Of a stretch of 64,000 nucleotides of DNA, positions 1-10,284 are shown piece by piece (position 1 is the stretch's first letter; each line of letters starts with the position of its first letter). The DNA is from Qipengyuania_B thermophila. GTDB lineage: Bacteria > Pseudomonadota > Alphaproteobacteria > Sphingomonadales > Sphingomonadaceae. The position numbers and the translations under genes are program-made. The notes under the pieces were generated by a model. That model did not search any database. It was given only the letters and a program-made list of their open reading frames with translations, and was not told the DNA's origin. Location of the stretch: the NCBI RefSeq assembly GCF_004153605.1, contig NZ_SDSI01000001.1:62001-126000 (forward strand). Direction: 5' to 3'.

Positions 1-328
1 CCGGTTCCTCGTCCGCGCCACCGTCCCGCACACCCGGAAACAGCCGCACTCCGCCGAGTGGCAGGCCGAACAGCGACCGGCGGGCCGCGCGCACCTCCTC
101 GATGCTGGTGACGGCGATCCGGCCTTCCCGCCGCTCCTCCTCCAGCGCCGCGACCGTACGGTCGTAACAGGCGAGCCGTTCGGCATCGGCCGGCAGGCTC
201 CTGCAGTCGACCACCGCCCGCAACGGCGCCGGCGGCTCGGCGGAAGCACTGCGTCCTTCCTGCGCCGCAGCCGGCAACGCCAGAACCGCCGCCCACGCGG
301 CCAGAAGCACTCGGCAAGACCTCGTCAT
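1..328 (-). CDS. secreted protein of unknown function (partial, C-terminus off the window)
   Basis: The ATG lies at 328 and the frame stays open to the left edge, giving about 109 visible residues. The first 24 residues form a signal peptide (MTRSCRVLLAAWAAVLALP then AAAQE). A motif follows, VDCRSLPADAERLACYDR. It resembles the C...RLACYD motif seen in several small periplasmic proteins of alphaproteobacteria and in type VI accessory TagO-like proteins. Next come an acidic helix and RRSLFGLPLGG. Export to the periplasm is likely; the function is not known. The gene is divergent from the first TonB receptor and shares a 220-base intergenic region with it. It was recognised by translating the minus strand directly. 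Confidence 0.7.
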   Translation of the reverse strand, partial: MTRSCRVLLAAWAAVLALPAAAQEGRSASAEPPAPLRAVVDCRSLPADAERLACYDRTVAALEEERREGRIAVTSIEEVRAARRSLFGLPLGGVRLFPGVRDGGADEEP

Positions 329-398
329 GTCAGCAAATCCTCGACCCTCAGCCTCAATCAGCCCCGCCTTTTTGCGCCGGCGCGCCTTGAACAGCAAT

Positions 399-414
399 GT
401 TGCTGTTTTGCGAC
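399..414 (+). promoter_or_regulatory. shared TonB/M16 upstream element, copy 1
   Basis: The 16-base sequence GTTGCTGTTTTGCGAC ends 134 bases before the start of the first TonB receptor. It matches 14 of 16 positions with the element before the M16 peptidase (10108-10123), and both copies point toward their downstream gene. It may be an operator or part of a promoter. The role is inferred from position and similarity only. Confidence 0.4.
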
Positions 415-548
415 AGTGCAGATGGATCATGAGGCGCGGCGGCACTGCGCGATTGCGGGGCGCATTGTTCCTGAATAACCACCGCAGCCAATCACGCCTC
501 GCTGCGGGCGGCGCGTGCATTGTCGAATCACCAGCAAGGACGTCATCC

Positions 549-3506
549 ATGTCGCAATCCTACCGCCGTCACCTGATGACCGGATCGCTCCTCGCGAGCG
601 CGTTCGTTCTCGCTCAGCCCGCTTACGCGCAGGCCGCCCGGGACCAGAACCGCCCGGCCGAGAACCTCCAGGTCGCCCCGGCCGAAGCGGCGCCGGACAG
701 CCAGTTCGAGCCCGGCTCTGAAATCGTCGTCACCGGCACGCTGATCCGCAACCCCAACATCGAAGCGTCGGCGCCCGTGACCTCCATCGGCCGCGCCGAA
801 GTCGAGCTGCAGCAGGTCAACGTCGCCGAGGAACTGCTGCGCGAGATCCCGGGCGTCGTGCCCTCGATCGGCTCGCAGGTGAACAACGGCAATGGCGGCG
901 CCTCCTTCGTCAACCTGCGCGGCCTCGGCACCAACCGCAACCTGGTGCTGGTTGACGGGCGGCGCATCGTGCCGGCCAACATCGGCGGCGCGGTCGACCT
1001 CAACAACATCCCGCTCGCCCTGCTCGAGCGGACGGACGTGCTGACCGGCGGCGCCTCGACCACCTACGGTGCGGACGCGGTCGCCGGTGTCGTGAACTTC
1101 GTCACCCGCCGCAACTTCGCCGGCATCGATCTCGGCCTCAGCCAGCAGATCACCGAGCGCGGCGACGGCAACATCTTCCGCGGCGACCTGACGGTCGGCG
1201 CGAACTTCGACGATGGCCGCGGCAACGCCGTGCTGTCGGTCGGCTACCAGAACGCCAACCCGGTGTTCCAAGGCGCGCGCGACTTCTCGCGGTTCAACGT
1301 CGACTCCGTTTCCGGCAATGCCGGCGGTTCGGGCACCAGCGTGCCGACCCGCGTGTTCATCCCCGGCACCGGCACCCGCGTGCTCGACAACGGCGTGTTC
1401 CGCCCGGCAACGCCGGCTGATGCGTTCAACTTCAACCCGTTCAACATCTTCCAGACGCCGTTCGAGCGCTTCAACATCTACGGCGCCGCTAACTACGAGG
1501 TGACGCCGGGGATCGAGGTCTATGCCCGCGGCCTGTTCTCCAAGAACACGGTCTCGACCATCATCGCTCCGTCGGGCGCCTTCGGCTCGCAGCTGACCTT
1601 TGGCGTGAACAACCCGTTCCTGAGCGACGCGGCCGCCAACACGCTGTGCCTCGCCTCCGGCGCGACGCAGGCGGCCTGTACGGCGGCGCGCACGGCTGCT
1701 CCGGGTTCGGCGGCGGACATCCGCCTGACCAACATCGTGCAGCGCCGCTTTGTCGAAGGCGGCGGTCGCGTGTCCGAGTACACCACCACCCTGTTCGACA
1801 CGGTGATCGGTGTCCGCGGCGACATCACGGACAACATCGGCTTCGACCTGTTCGGCTCGTACGGCGAGAGCGAGAACACGCAGCGCCAGCGCAACAACGG
1901 CCTGCTGTCGCGTCTTCGGCAGTCGGTGGATGCGGTGCGCCTGCCGAACGGGCAGATCGCGTGCCGCAACACCGCCAATGGCTGCGTCCCGCTCAACATC
2001 TTCGGCGGGCCGGGCAGCATCACGCCCGAAGCGTTCAACTTCATCAACGCCTCGGCCAGCGGCTCCAACATCGCCAGCCTGGCGACGGTGCGCGGTGTCA
2101 TCTCCGGCGATATCGGCTTCACCTCGCCCTGGGCGACGGAAGCGTTCGGCTTCGCCATCGGCGGCGAATACCGCGACTACAGCGCCGGCCGCTCGTCCGA
2201 CATCGCTCAGCAGACGCCGGGCGAGGTGCTGGGCAACGGCGCCGCGTCGCCGGACGTCCTCGGCGGCTATGACGTCAAGGAAGCGTTCGTCGAAGTGATC
2301 GCGCCGCTGATCGTCGACCGTCCGCTGTTCCACAGCCTGCAGCTCGAACTCGGCGCCCGCGTGTCCGACTACTCGACCACCGGCACGAGCTGGACCTACA
2401 AGATCGGCGGCAGCTGGGAACCGGTGCCGAGCATCAAGTTCCGCGGCGGCTACAACCGTGCGACCCGTTCGCCGAACGTGGCCGAACTGTTCGACCCGCT
2501 GCGCACCGGTCTCGACAACAGCGCCATCGATCCGTGCCAGCTGGCTCTGCCGACGCTGAACGCCAACCTGCGCGCGGTCTGCCTTGCGCAGGGCGCGCCG
2601 GCGAGCACGATCGGCAACATCCAGCCGCCGTCGGCCGGCCAGATCAACATCACGTTCGGCGGCAACCCGAACCTCGATGTCGAGCGGGCCGACACCTACA
2701 CCGCCGGTGTGGTGCTGCAGCCGGTGTTCATCCCCGGCCTGACGATCAGCGCGGACTACTACAACATCAAGGTCACGGACGCGATCACCTCGCCCACCGT
2801 GGGCGACGTGTTCTTCCGCTGCTTCGGCACCTCGTCGTTCAGCGCCACCACCCCGGTTGATCCGGGTGCCGGTGCCGCGACGAACCCGGCGTGCACGGCC
2901 ATTCGGCGCAACCCGGTCACGGGCGGCATCGACGGCGACGTGTCGACGACGCCGGGCCTGCCCCTGCCGCTGACGAACCAGGGCATCATCCGCAGCAGCG
3001 GTGTCGACCTGATCGCCAACTACCAGCGCGATCTGGGCTGGGCCGGTCTGGCGCTCAGCTTCGCCGGCAACTGGACCGACAAGTCGCAGTTCCAGCCGAC
3101 CCCGCTGAGCGAGAACCTGGAGTGCGTTGGCCAGTACGGGCTGGACTGCGCCTCGCCGCTGCCCGAGTTCTCGTTCTCGCAGCGCACCACGCTGACGTTC
3201 GACCGGGTCTCGCTGTCGCTGCTGTGGCGCTTCATCGACGATCTGCGGGTGCAGGATGACGCCGCCGGCGACTTCCAGCCGCGCTTCGAACGGATCGACG
3301 AGAAGCACTACTTCGACCTGTCGGCCCGCTACGAGATCACCGACCGGGCCAACATCATCTTCAGCGTGTTCAACCTGTTCGACAAGGATCCGCCGATCGT
3401 GGGCAGCACCATCGGTGCCACCGCCTTCAACAGCGGCAACACCTATCCGTCGACCTACGACCCGCTGGGCCGTCGCTACGCTGTGGGTGTCAACCTGCAG
3501 TTCTGA
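549..3506 (+). CDS. TonB-dependent outer-membrane receptor
   Basis: This is a 985-residue outer-membrane active transporter, energised by TonB-ExbBD, that takes up an unidentified ligand. The N-terminus is a signal peptide (MSQSYRRHLMTGSLLASAFV, cleavage after AYAQA). A TonB-box-like EIVVTG starts at about residue 58. The plug domain follows, with LRGLGTNRNLVLVDGRR and TGGASTTYGADAVAGVVNF. The long beta-barrel ends with aromatic F (VGVNLQF), the usual barrel-assembly signal. The open frame extends upstream to 327, but the ATG at 549 is preferred because the signal peptide starts there and AAGGA sits just upstream. Its plug resembles that of the second receptor (4090-7380), so they are paralogues of the large oligopeptide or carbohydrate receptor type common in sphingomonads. 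Substrate unknown. Confidence 0.93.
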   Translation: MSQSYRRHLMTGSLLASAFVLAQPAYAQAARDQNRPAENLQVAPAEAAPDSQFEPGSEIVVTGTLIRNPNIEASAPVTSIGRAEVELQQVNVAEELLREIPGVVPSIGSQVNNGNGGASFVNLRGLGTNRNLVLVDGRRIVPANIGGAVDLNNIPLALLERTDVLTGGASTTYGADAVAGVVNFVTRRNFAGIDLGLSQQITERGDGNIFRGDLTVGANFDDGRGNAVLSVGYQNANPVFQGARDFSRFNVDSVSGNAGGSGTSVPTRVFIPGTGTRVLDNGVFRPATPADAFNFNPFNIFQTPFERFNIYGAANYEVTPGIEVYARGLFSKNTVSTIIAPSGAFGSQLTFGVNNPFLSDAAANTLCLASGATQAACTAARTAAPGSAADIRLTNIVQRRFVEGGGRVSEYTTTLFDTVIGVRGDITDNIGFDLFGSYGESENTQRQRNNGLLSRLRQSVDAVRLPNGQIACRNTANGCVPLNIFGGPGSITPEAFNFINASASGSNIASLATVRGVISGDIGFTSPWATEAFGFAIGGEYRDYSAGRSSDIAQQTPGEVLGNGAASPDVLGGYDVKEAFVEVIAPLIVDRPLFHSLQLELGARVSDYSTTGTSWTYKIGGSWEPVPSIKFRGGYNRATRSPNVAELFDPLRTGLDNSAIDPCQLALPTLNANLRAVCLAQGAPASTIGNIQPPSAGQINITFGGNPNLDVERADTYTAGVVLQPVFIPGLTISADYYNIKVTDAITSPTVGDVFFRCFGTSSFSATTPVDPGAGAATNPACTAIRRNPVTGGIDGDVSTTPGLPLPLTNQGIIRSSGVDLIANYQRDLGWAGLALSFAGNWTDKSQFQPTPLSENLECVGQYGLDCASPLPEFSFSQRTTLTFDRVSLSLLWRFIDDLRVQDDAAGDFQPRFERIDEKHYFDLSARYEITDRANIIFSVFNLFDKDPPIVGSTIGATAFNSGNTYPSTYDPLGRRYAVGVNLQF

Positions 3507-3529
3507 GGCCGGCAAAATCGGTGAACGGG

Positions 3530-3556
3530 AAGGGGGTCGCGTCTGCGGCCCCCTTT
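3530..3556 (+). terminator. rho-independent terminator candidate after the first TonB receptor
   Basis: The arms AAGGGGG and CCCCCTT (7 bp) enclose a 12-13-base loop and are followed by a short T-rich stretch, 24 bases after the receptor stop codon. Confidence 0.6.
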
Positions 3557-3587
3557 CTGCTATGGGGAACCCCGAGGAGACATGATC

Positions 3588-3881
3588 ATGCGGACGACCA
3601 GCCTGAGCCTTGCCGCGTTCCTGACGGCCTTTGTCACGGCCCAGCCTCTCGCAGCCCAGCAGCAGGCGGTTGACGCGTCAGGGGCGCCCCACGCTGCGGC
3701 TGAAGGCGCGCCGACCGGCCCGGAGCCGCAGATCTGCCGGGTGCAGGACGTGACCGGTTCCCATGTGCGCAAGCGCAAGGTGTGCCGCACCGCGGCCGAG
3801 TGGCGGCGCCTGGCGGACGACCACCGTGCCCAGGCGCAGGAATATGTCGAACACGGCCGCGGGGGCTCACGCGGCAACTGA
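3588..3881 (+). CDS. small secreted protein with paired Cys (unknown function)
   Basis: A 97-residue protein with a signal peptide (MRTTSLSLAAFLTAF, cleavage near LAAQQ). The mature part is short and contains ICRVQDVTGSHVRKRKVCRT followed by a charged helix. The C...TGSH..KRKVCRT motif is common in small exported proteins of sphingomonads and caulobacters, and its two cysteines could form a disulfide. An ATG also occurs at 3582, but GAGGAGA at 3573-3579 is better spaced for 3588. It lies between the two TonB receptors on the same strand, behind its own terminator-like hairpin. The function is unknown. Confidence 0.75.
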   Translation: MRTTSLSLAAFLTAFVTAQPLAAQQQAVDASGAPHAAAEGAPTGPEPQICRVQDVTGSHVRKRKVCRTAAEWRRLADDHRAQAQEYVEHGRGGSRGN

Positions 3882-3951
3882 GGCGCCGCCCCCGCTTCCC
3901 AGCGGCCGCGCAACGATGTTTCGCTCGCCGCCGCCCCCGCCGCACCTTCTT

Positions 3952-3967
3952 GTTGCATTTGGGTGAC
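3952..3967 (+). promoter_or_regulatory. shared TonB/M16 upstream element, copy 3 (degenerate)
   Basis: GTTGCATTTGGGTGAC lies 122 bases before the second TonB receptor. With the following A it matches 12 of 17 positions of the element at 399-415: GTTGC at the left end and GAC-A at the right end are kept while the centre differs. This is the weakest of the three copies. Confidence 0.3.
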
Positions 3968-4089
3968 ATCCGCTGAGAAAGCTTCAGCCCCGCTCGTTCA
4001 TTTGCCCTTCATCGGCTTGCGGGGCATTGCCTGCTTCGGCTTTAACGGTCTCCGCCTTGCCTTTGGCTCGATAAGGGGACTGTTTGAAC

Positions 4090-7000
4090 ATGAGACATGC
4101 TTTCGCGAAGGCCATGACCGGCCGCGCCGCCCTGTTTACCGGCGCCGGCGTCGTGGCGCTCGCCGCCGCCGCTCCGGGGTTTGCGCAAACCACCGCCACG
4201 ATCCCGGACGAGGAAGAAGTCGCGCGGACGAACACGGGCACGACGGGCGAGCAGATCATCGTCACCGGCTCGCGCATCGCGCGTCCCAACCTCGAGTCGA
4301 CCACTCCGATCGCGTCGGTCACGGCGCAGGACCTGACCGAACGCGGCACGCCGAACATCGGTGACGCGCTGGCCGAGCTGCCGGCGCTGGGCTCTGCCTT
4401 CACCCAGGCGAACTCGACCCGCTTCATCGGCACCGCGGGCATCAACACCCTCGACCTTCGCGACCTTGGCTCGGCGCGGACGCTGGTGCTCGTCAATGGC
4501 CGCCGTCACGTGACGTCGCAGCCCGGCACGTACGATGTCGACACCAACACCATCCCGTCCGACCTGCTCGAGCGGGTCGACCTGGTGACTGGCGGCAACT
4601 CGGCCGTTTACGGGTCCGACGCCATCGCCGGGGTGGTGAACTTCATCCTGCGCCGCGACTTTGACGGCGTGCGGGTGCGCGGACAGGCGGGCCTGTCGGA
4701 CGAGGGCGATGCGGCGGGATATTTCGCCAGCATCACGGCGGGACGCAACCTGTTCGACAACCGCCTGAACGTCGCGTTCTCTGCGGAATGGGACCGGCAG
4801 GACCAGCTGCTCTCGCGGCAGCGCGACAGCTTCACCGGCGCGCTTTCCGGCTTCCCCAACTTCACGACAACGGAACCGACCACCACCTACAACCCGCTGA
4901 CGCGCACCACCACTCCGGTGCCGAACCGCAACAACAACGGCATCCCGAACACCACGCTGGTCCGCGGCCTGCGCTTCGCGCAGCTGAACGAGAACGGGAT
5001 GCTGCAGACGGTCTGTCCGTACCTCACCAACGCGCAGTACGACGCGCTGTCTCCAGCCGCCCGCGCGCGGCATGAGCAGCGCCTTCAGCTGAGCTGCGCC
5101 TCCGTCACCCGCGACCCGCAGGGCCGCTTGGTTCCGAACAGCTTCACCCCGACTGGCGGGGGCGTGAACCATTTCTGGTCGTTCGACCCGACCGGCCAGT
5201 TCCTCGTCCGGAGCGTGCCGACCGGCGACCTGCGCCCTCAGGGTGGCGGCGTGATCGGCGGGCTGGGATCGACCGGTCTCGAAGAGGCGCAGCTGCGGCC
5301 CGAGCTGGAGCGTTATGCCTTCAACGTCCTGCTGAATGCGGATCTCGGCACGGCTTTCCGTCCCTTCCTCGAAGCGAAGTATGTGCGGATCGACGCCGTC
5401 CAGCAGTCGACCCAGCCGACCTTCTCGACCGGCCTGCTGCGCAGCACCTTCCGCCTCGACAACCCGTTCCTGACCCCTCAGGCACGGCAGCAGATCATCG
5501 AGATCAACGGCCTCGACCCGGCGGCGCCGGCAGTGGTGAACGGGACGCAGACCTTCCAGTCGTTCCGCTTCAACTACGACCTCGGCACGCGGTCGGAAGA
5601 TCACCGACGCGAGCTGTGGCGCATCGTCGGCGGCGTGGCGGGCGACCTGTCCACCACGGGCAACCTGCGCTACGAAGTGGCGCTGAACTACGGCCGGTCG
5701 GAGACGTATTACGACACCGGCGGCAACATCAACATCGCGCGCTACAACAACGCCACTGACGCCGCGCGCGATGCCAACGGCAACATCGTCTGCCGCATCA
5801 ACCTCAACCCGGCCACGGCCGATCCGGCGTGCGCCCCGCTCAACCCGTTCGGGTACGGCAACGCCTCGCAGGCGGCCCGCGACTACGTCCTCGCCGTCTC
5901 CTCGCGCGAGCAGTGGGCAGAGCAGCTCAACGCCACGGCGTTCATCTCCGGCGACAGCAGCGGGTTCTTCAACCTGCCGGGCGGCCCGGCCGGGTTCGCG
6001 CTCGGTGTCGAGTACCGCCGCGAGGACGCGTTCTCGGCCTATGACGACTTCACCGTCAGCGGGCAGAGCTTCCTCAACGCCATCGGCGCCTTCGATCCGC
6101 CGGCGCAGACCATCCGCGAAGCCTTCGCGGAACTGCGGGTGCCGATCCTTGCGGCCGTTCCGTTCTTCAACGAACTGACGGTCGAGGGCGCGGTGCGCGT
6201 CTCCGACTACAACACGCAGGACGATCTCGTCTGGGCGTACAACGCCGGGGTGATCTGGTCGCCGTTCCAGGATCTGCGCATCCGCGCGGCCTACGGGCGG
6301 GCGGTGCGGGCGCCGAACATCGGCAACCTGTACTCCACCCAGTCGGAAACCTTCCTCAACGGCCTCGTCGATCCTTGCAACCAGACGGTCATCAACGAGA
6401 ACCCGAACCGCGCCCGCAACTGCGCCGCGGCGGGTATCCCGACGACCATCGTGGTGGGCGGCGAAACCCGTCCGTGGACGAACGTCGCCGCGTCGGGCAT
6501 TTCGGGCTTCAATCAGGGCAACCCGAACCTGTCTCCCGAAAAGAGCGACAGCATCACGGTCGGCTTCGTCTACCAGCCGTCGTTCCTGTCCGGGTTCTCG
6601 TTCTCGGCCGACTACTATGACATCAAGGTGTCGGAAGTGATCAGCGGGCTGGATCCGCAGGCGATCATCAACCGCTGCTACGATGATCCGGTGGGTCTCG
6701 ACAATCCGTTCTGCGCCGCGGTCTTCCGTCGGCGGACGAACGATCCGCTGACCGACTTCACCTTCCAGGGTCAGCAGAACCGGACCTTCCCCGGCGTGCC
6801 GCAGATCGACATTCCGCGCATCGGCCCCTCGTTCATCAACCAGCCGTTCAACTTCGCTGAACTGCGGGCGCGGGGGATCGACTTCGAGGTGGCCTATGTG
6901 GGCGCCCTGTCGGACACGATCCGCCTGAACTCACGCCTGCTGGTGACGCACAACCTCGAACGCGAGAACTTCACCTTCATCACCGATCCGGAACGGTCCA

Positions 7001-7380
7001 CGCGGCTCAACGGCGTTCTGGGCATTCCGGAGTGGGCGGCGAGCCTGTTCTCGACCCTCGACTTCGGCGAGGTGGACTTCTCCTACAACGCGCGCTTCGT
7101 CAGCCGCATGACCGTGGGCGCGTGGGAGACGCAGTTCTCGCATCAGGGTCGTCCGCCGGAAAACCCGGACGCGTTCCCGTTCACCCACTATCCGGACATC
7201 CTGTACCACAACATCCGGTTCGGCTTCGAACCGGAAGGCACGCGGTTCCGGTTCTACGCGGGTGTCGACAACGTGCTCGACCAGCTGCCGCCGTCGCCGC
7301 TCGACGGACGCGGAGCGGGCAGCGGGATCTACCCGAACGTCGGCCGCTTCTTCTACGCGGGTGCCGTCTTCACCTTCTGA
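4090..7380 (+). CDS. TonB-dependent outer-membrane receptor
   Basis: This is a 1096-residue outer-membrane transporter. It starts with a signal peptide (MRHAFAKAMTGRAALFTGAG, cleavage after PGFAQ). The TonB-box-like EQIIVTGSRIARPN is next, then a plug with LDLRDLGSARTLVLVNGRR and TGGNSAVYGSDAIAGVVNF. A very long barrel ends in AGAVFTF with terminal F. The ATG at 4090 is chosen over an in-frame TTG six bases upstream; AAGGGGA lies about 11 bases before it. It is a paralogue of the receptor at 549-3506 and slightly longer, mostly through loops in the barrel. A strong bidirectional terminator follows. The ligand is unknown; peptides or glycans are plausible given the M16 peptidase nearby. Confidence 0.93.
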   Translation: MRHAFAKAMTGRAALFTGAGVVALAAAAPGFAQTTATIPDEEEVARTNTGTTGEQIIVTGSRIARPNLESTTPIASVTAQDLTERGTPNIGDALAELPALGSAFTQANSTRFIGTAGINTLDLRDLGSARTLVLVNGRRHVTSQPGTYDVDTNTIPSDLLERVDLVTGGNSAVYGSDAIAGVVNFILRRDFDGVRVRGQAGLSDEGDAAGYFASITAGRNLFDNRLNVAFSAEWDRQDQLLSRQRDSFTGALSGFPNFTTTEPTTTYNPLTRTTTPVPNRNNNGIPNTTLVRGLRFAQLNENGMLQTVCPYLTNAQYDALSPAARARHEQRLQLSCASVTRDPQGRLVPNSFTPTGGGVNHFWSFDPTGQFLVRSVPTGDLRPQGGGVIGGLGSTGLEEAQLRPELERYAFNVLLNADLGTAFRPFLEAKYVRIDAVQQSTQPTFSTGLLRSTFRLDNPFLTPQARQQIIEINGLDPAAPAVVNGTQTFQSFRFNYDLGTRSEDHRRELWRIVGGVAGDLSTTGNLRYEVALNYGRSETYYDTGGNINIARYNNATDAARDANGNIVCRINLNPATADPACAPLNPFGYGNASQAARDYVLAVSSREQWAEQLNATAFISGDSSGFFNLPGGPAGFALGVEYRREDAFSAYDDFTVSGQSFLNAIGAFDPPAQTIREAFAELRVPILAAVPFFNELTVEGAVRVSDYNTQDDLVWAYNAGVIWSPFQDLRIRAAYGRAVRAPNIGNLYSTQSETFLNGLVDPCNQTVINENPNRARNCAAAGIPTTIVVGGETRPWTNVAASGISGFNQGNPNLSPEKSDSITVGFVYQPSFLSGFSFSADYYDIKVSEVISGLDPQAIINRCYDDPVGLDNPFCAAVFRRRTNDPLTDFTFQGQQNRTFPGVPQIDIPRIGPSFINQPFNFAELRARGIDFEVAYVGALSDTIRLNSRLLVTHNLERENFTFITDPERSTRLNGVLGIPEWAASLFSTLDFGEVDFSYNARFVSRMTVGAWETQFSHQGRPPENPDAFPFTHYPDILYHNIRFGFEPEGTRFRFYAGVDNVLDQLPPSPLDGRGAGSGIYPNVGRFFYAGAVFTF

Positions 7381-7400
7381 CCGTAAGGCAGAGCCGCAAA

Positions 7401-7435
7401 GGAAAGGGCTCCGGCATGATGCCGGAGCCCTTTCC
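7401..7435. terminator. strong bidirectional terminator between TonB receptor and clpB
   Basis: A perfect inverted repeat, GGAAAGGGCTCCGGCAT with its complement, has only one central unpaired base. It sits between the convergent ends of the receptor and clpB, with A/T tracts on both outer sides, so it can serve both genes. Confidence 0.85.
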
Positions 7436-7461
7436 GTTTGGCCAAGGAATGGACGATCGGA

Positions 7462-10071
<2,610 letters not shown>

Positions 10072-10100
10072 GTGCTCTCCCTCACAAGCAGTCTGGCGTC

Positions 10101-10128
10101 AGATAGTGTTGCAGTTTTGCAACGCAAG
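10101..10128 (-). promoter_or_regulatory. sigma-32-like promoter of clpB (candidate)
   Basis: Read on the minus strand, CTTG (10128-10125) is followed after 17 bases by ACTATCT (10107-10101). The alphaproteobacterial heat-shock consensus is about CTTG-N17/18-CYTATNT. It lies 30-57 bases before the clpB start. The spacer contains the perfect inverted repeat at 10108-10123. Confidence 0.55.
10108..10123 (+). promoter_or_regulatory. shared TonB/M16 upstream element, copy 2; perfect inverted repeat
   Basis: GTTGCAGTTTTGCAAC is a perfect 6-4-6 palindrome (GTTGCA/TGCAAC). It lies inside the clpB promoter spacer and 161 bases before the M16 peptidase start. It is nearly identical to 399-414. The palindrome suggests binding by a dimeric regulator. 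Confidence 0.45.
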
Positions 10129-10284
10129 AGGTGACGACATTTCGCGCCGATCGAAACGGTGTGCGCAACAATTTGGCCAATTCCGGCGGTTGATGGCAAT
10201 TGCCGTTGCTCCGCCGGGCGCATCTTGGCAAGGAAGCGCCCCAAGCCAGCCATATGGCGCATTCCGGGTGAAGGTGGCCTCTGT

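Noticed and set aside
327..548. N-terminal extension of the first TonB receptor from 327
   Set aside because: The signal peptide and ribosome site lie at 549; the extension covers the promoter region and the shared element.
543..3515. Long open frame opposite the first TonB receptor (and similar ones opposite 4090-7380, clpB, the M16 gene and gatA)
   Set aside because: These are by-products of high-GC codon bias; translations are Arg/Ala/Gly-rich low-complexity sequence without family features.
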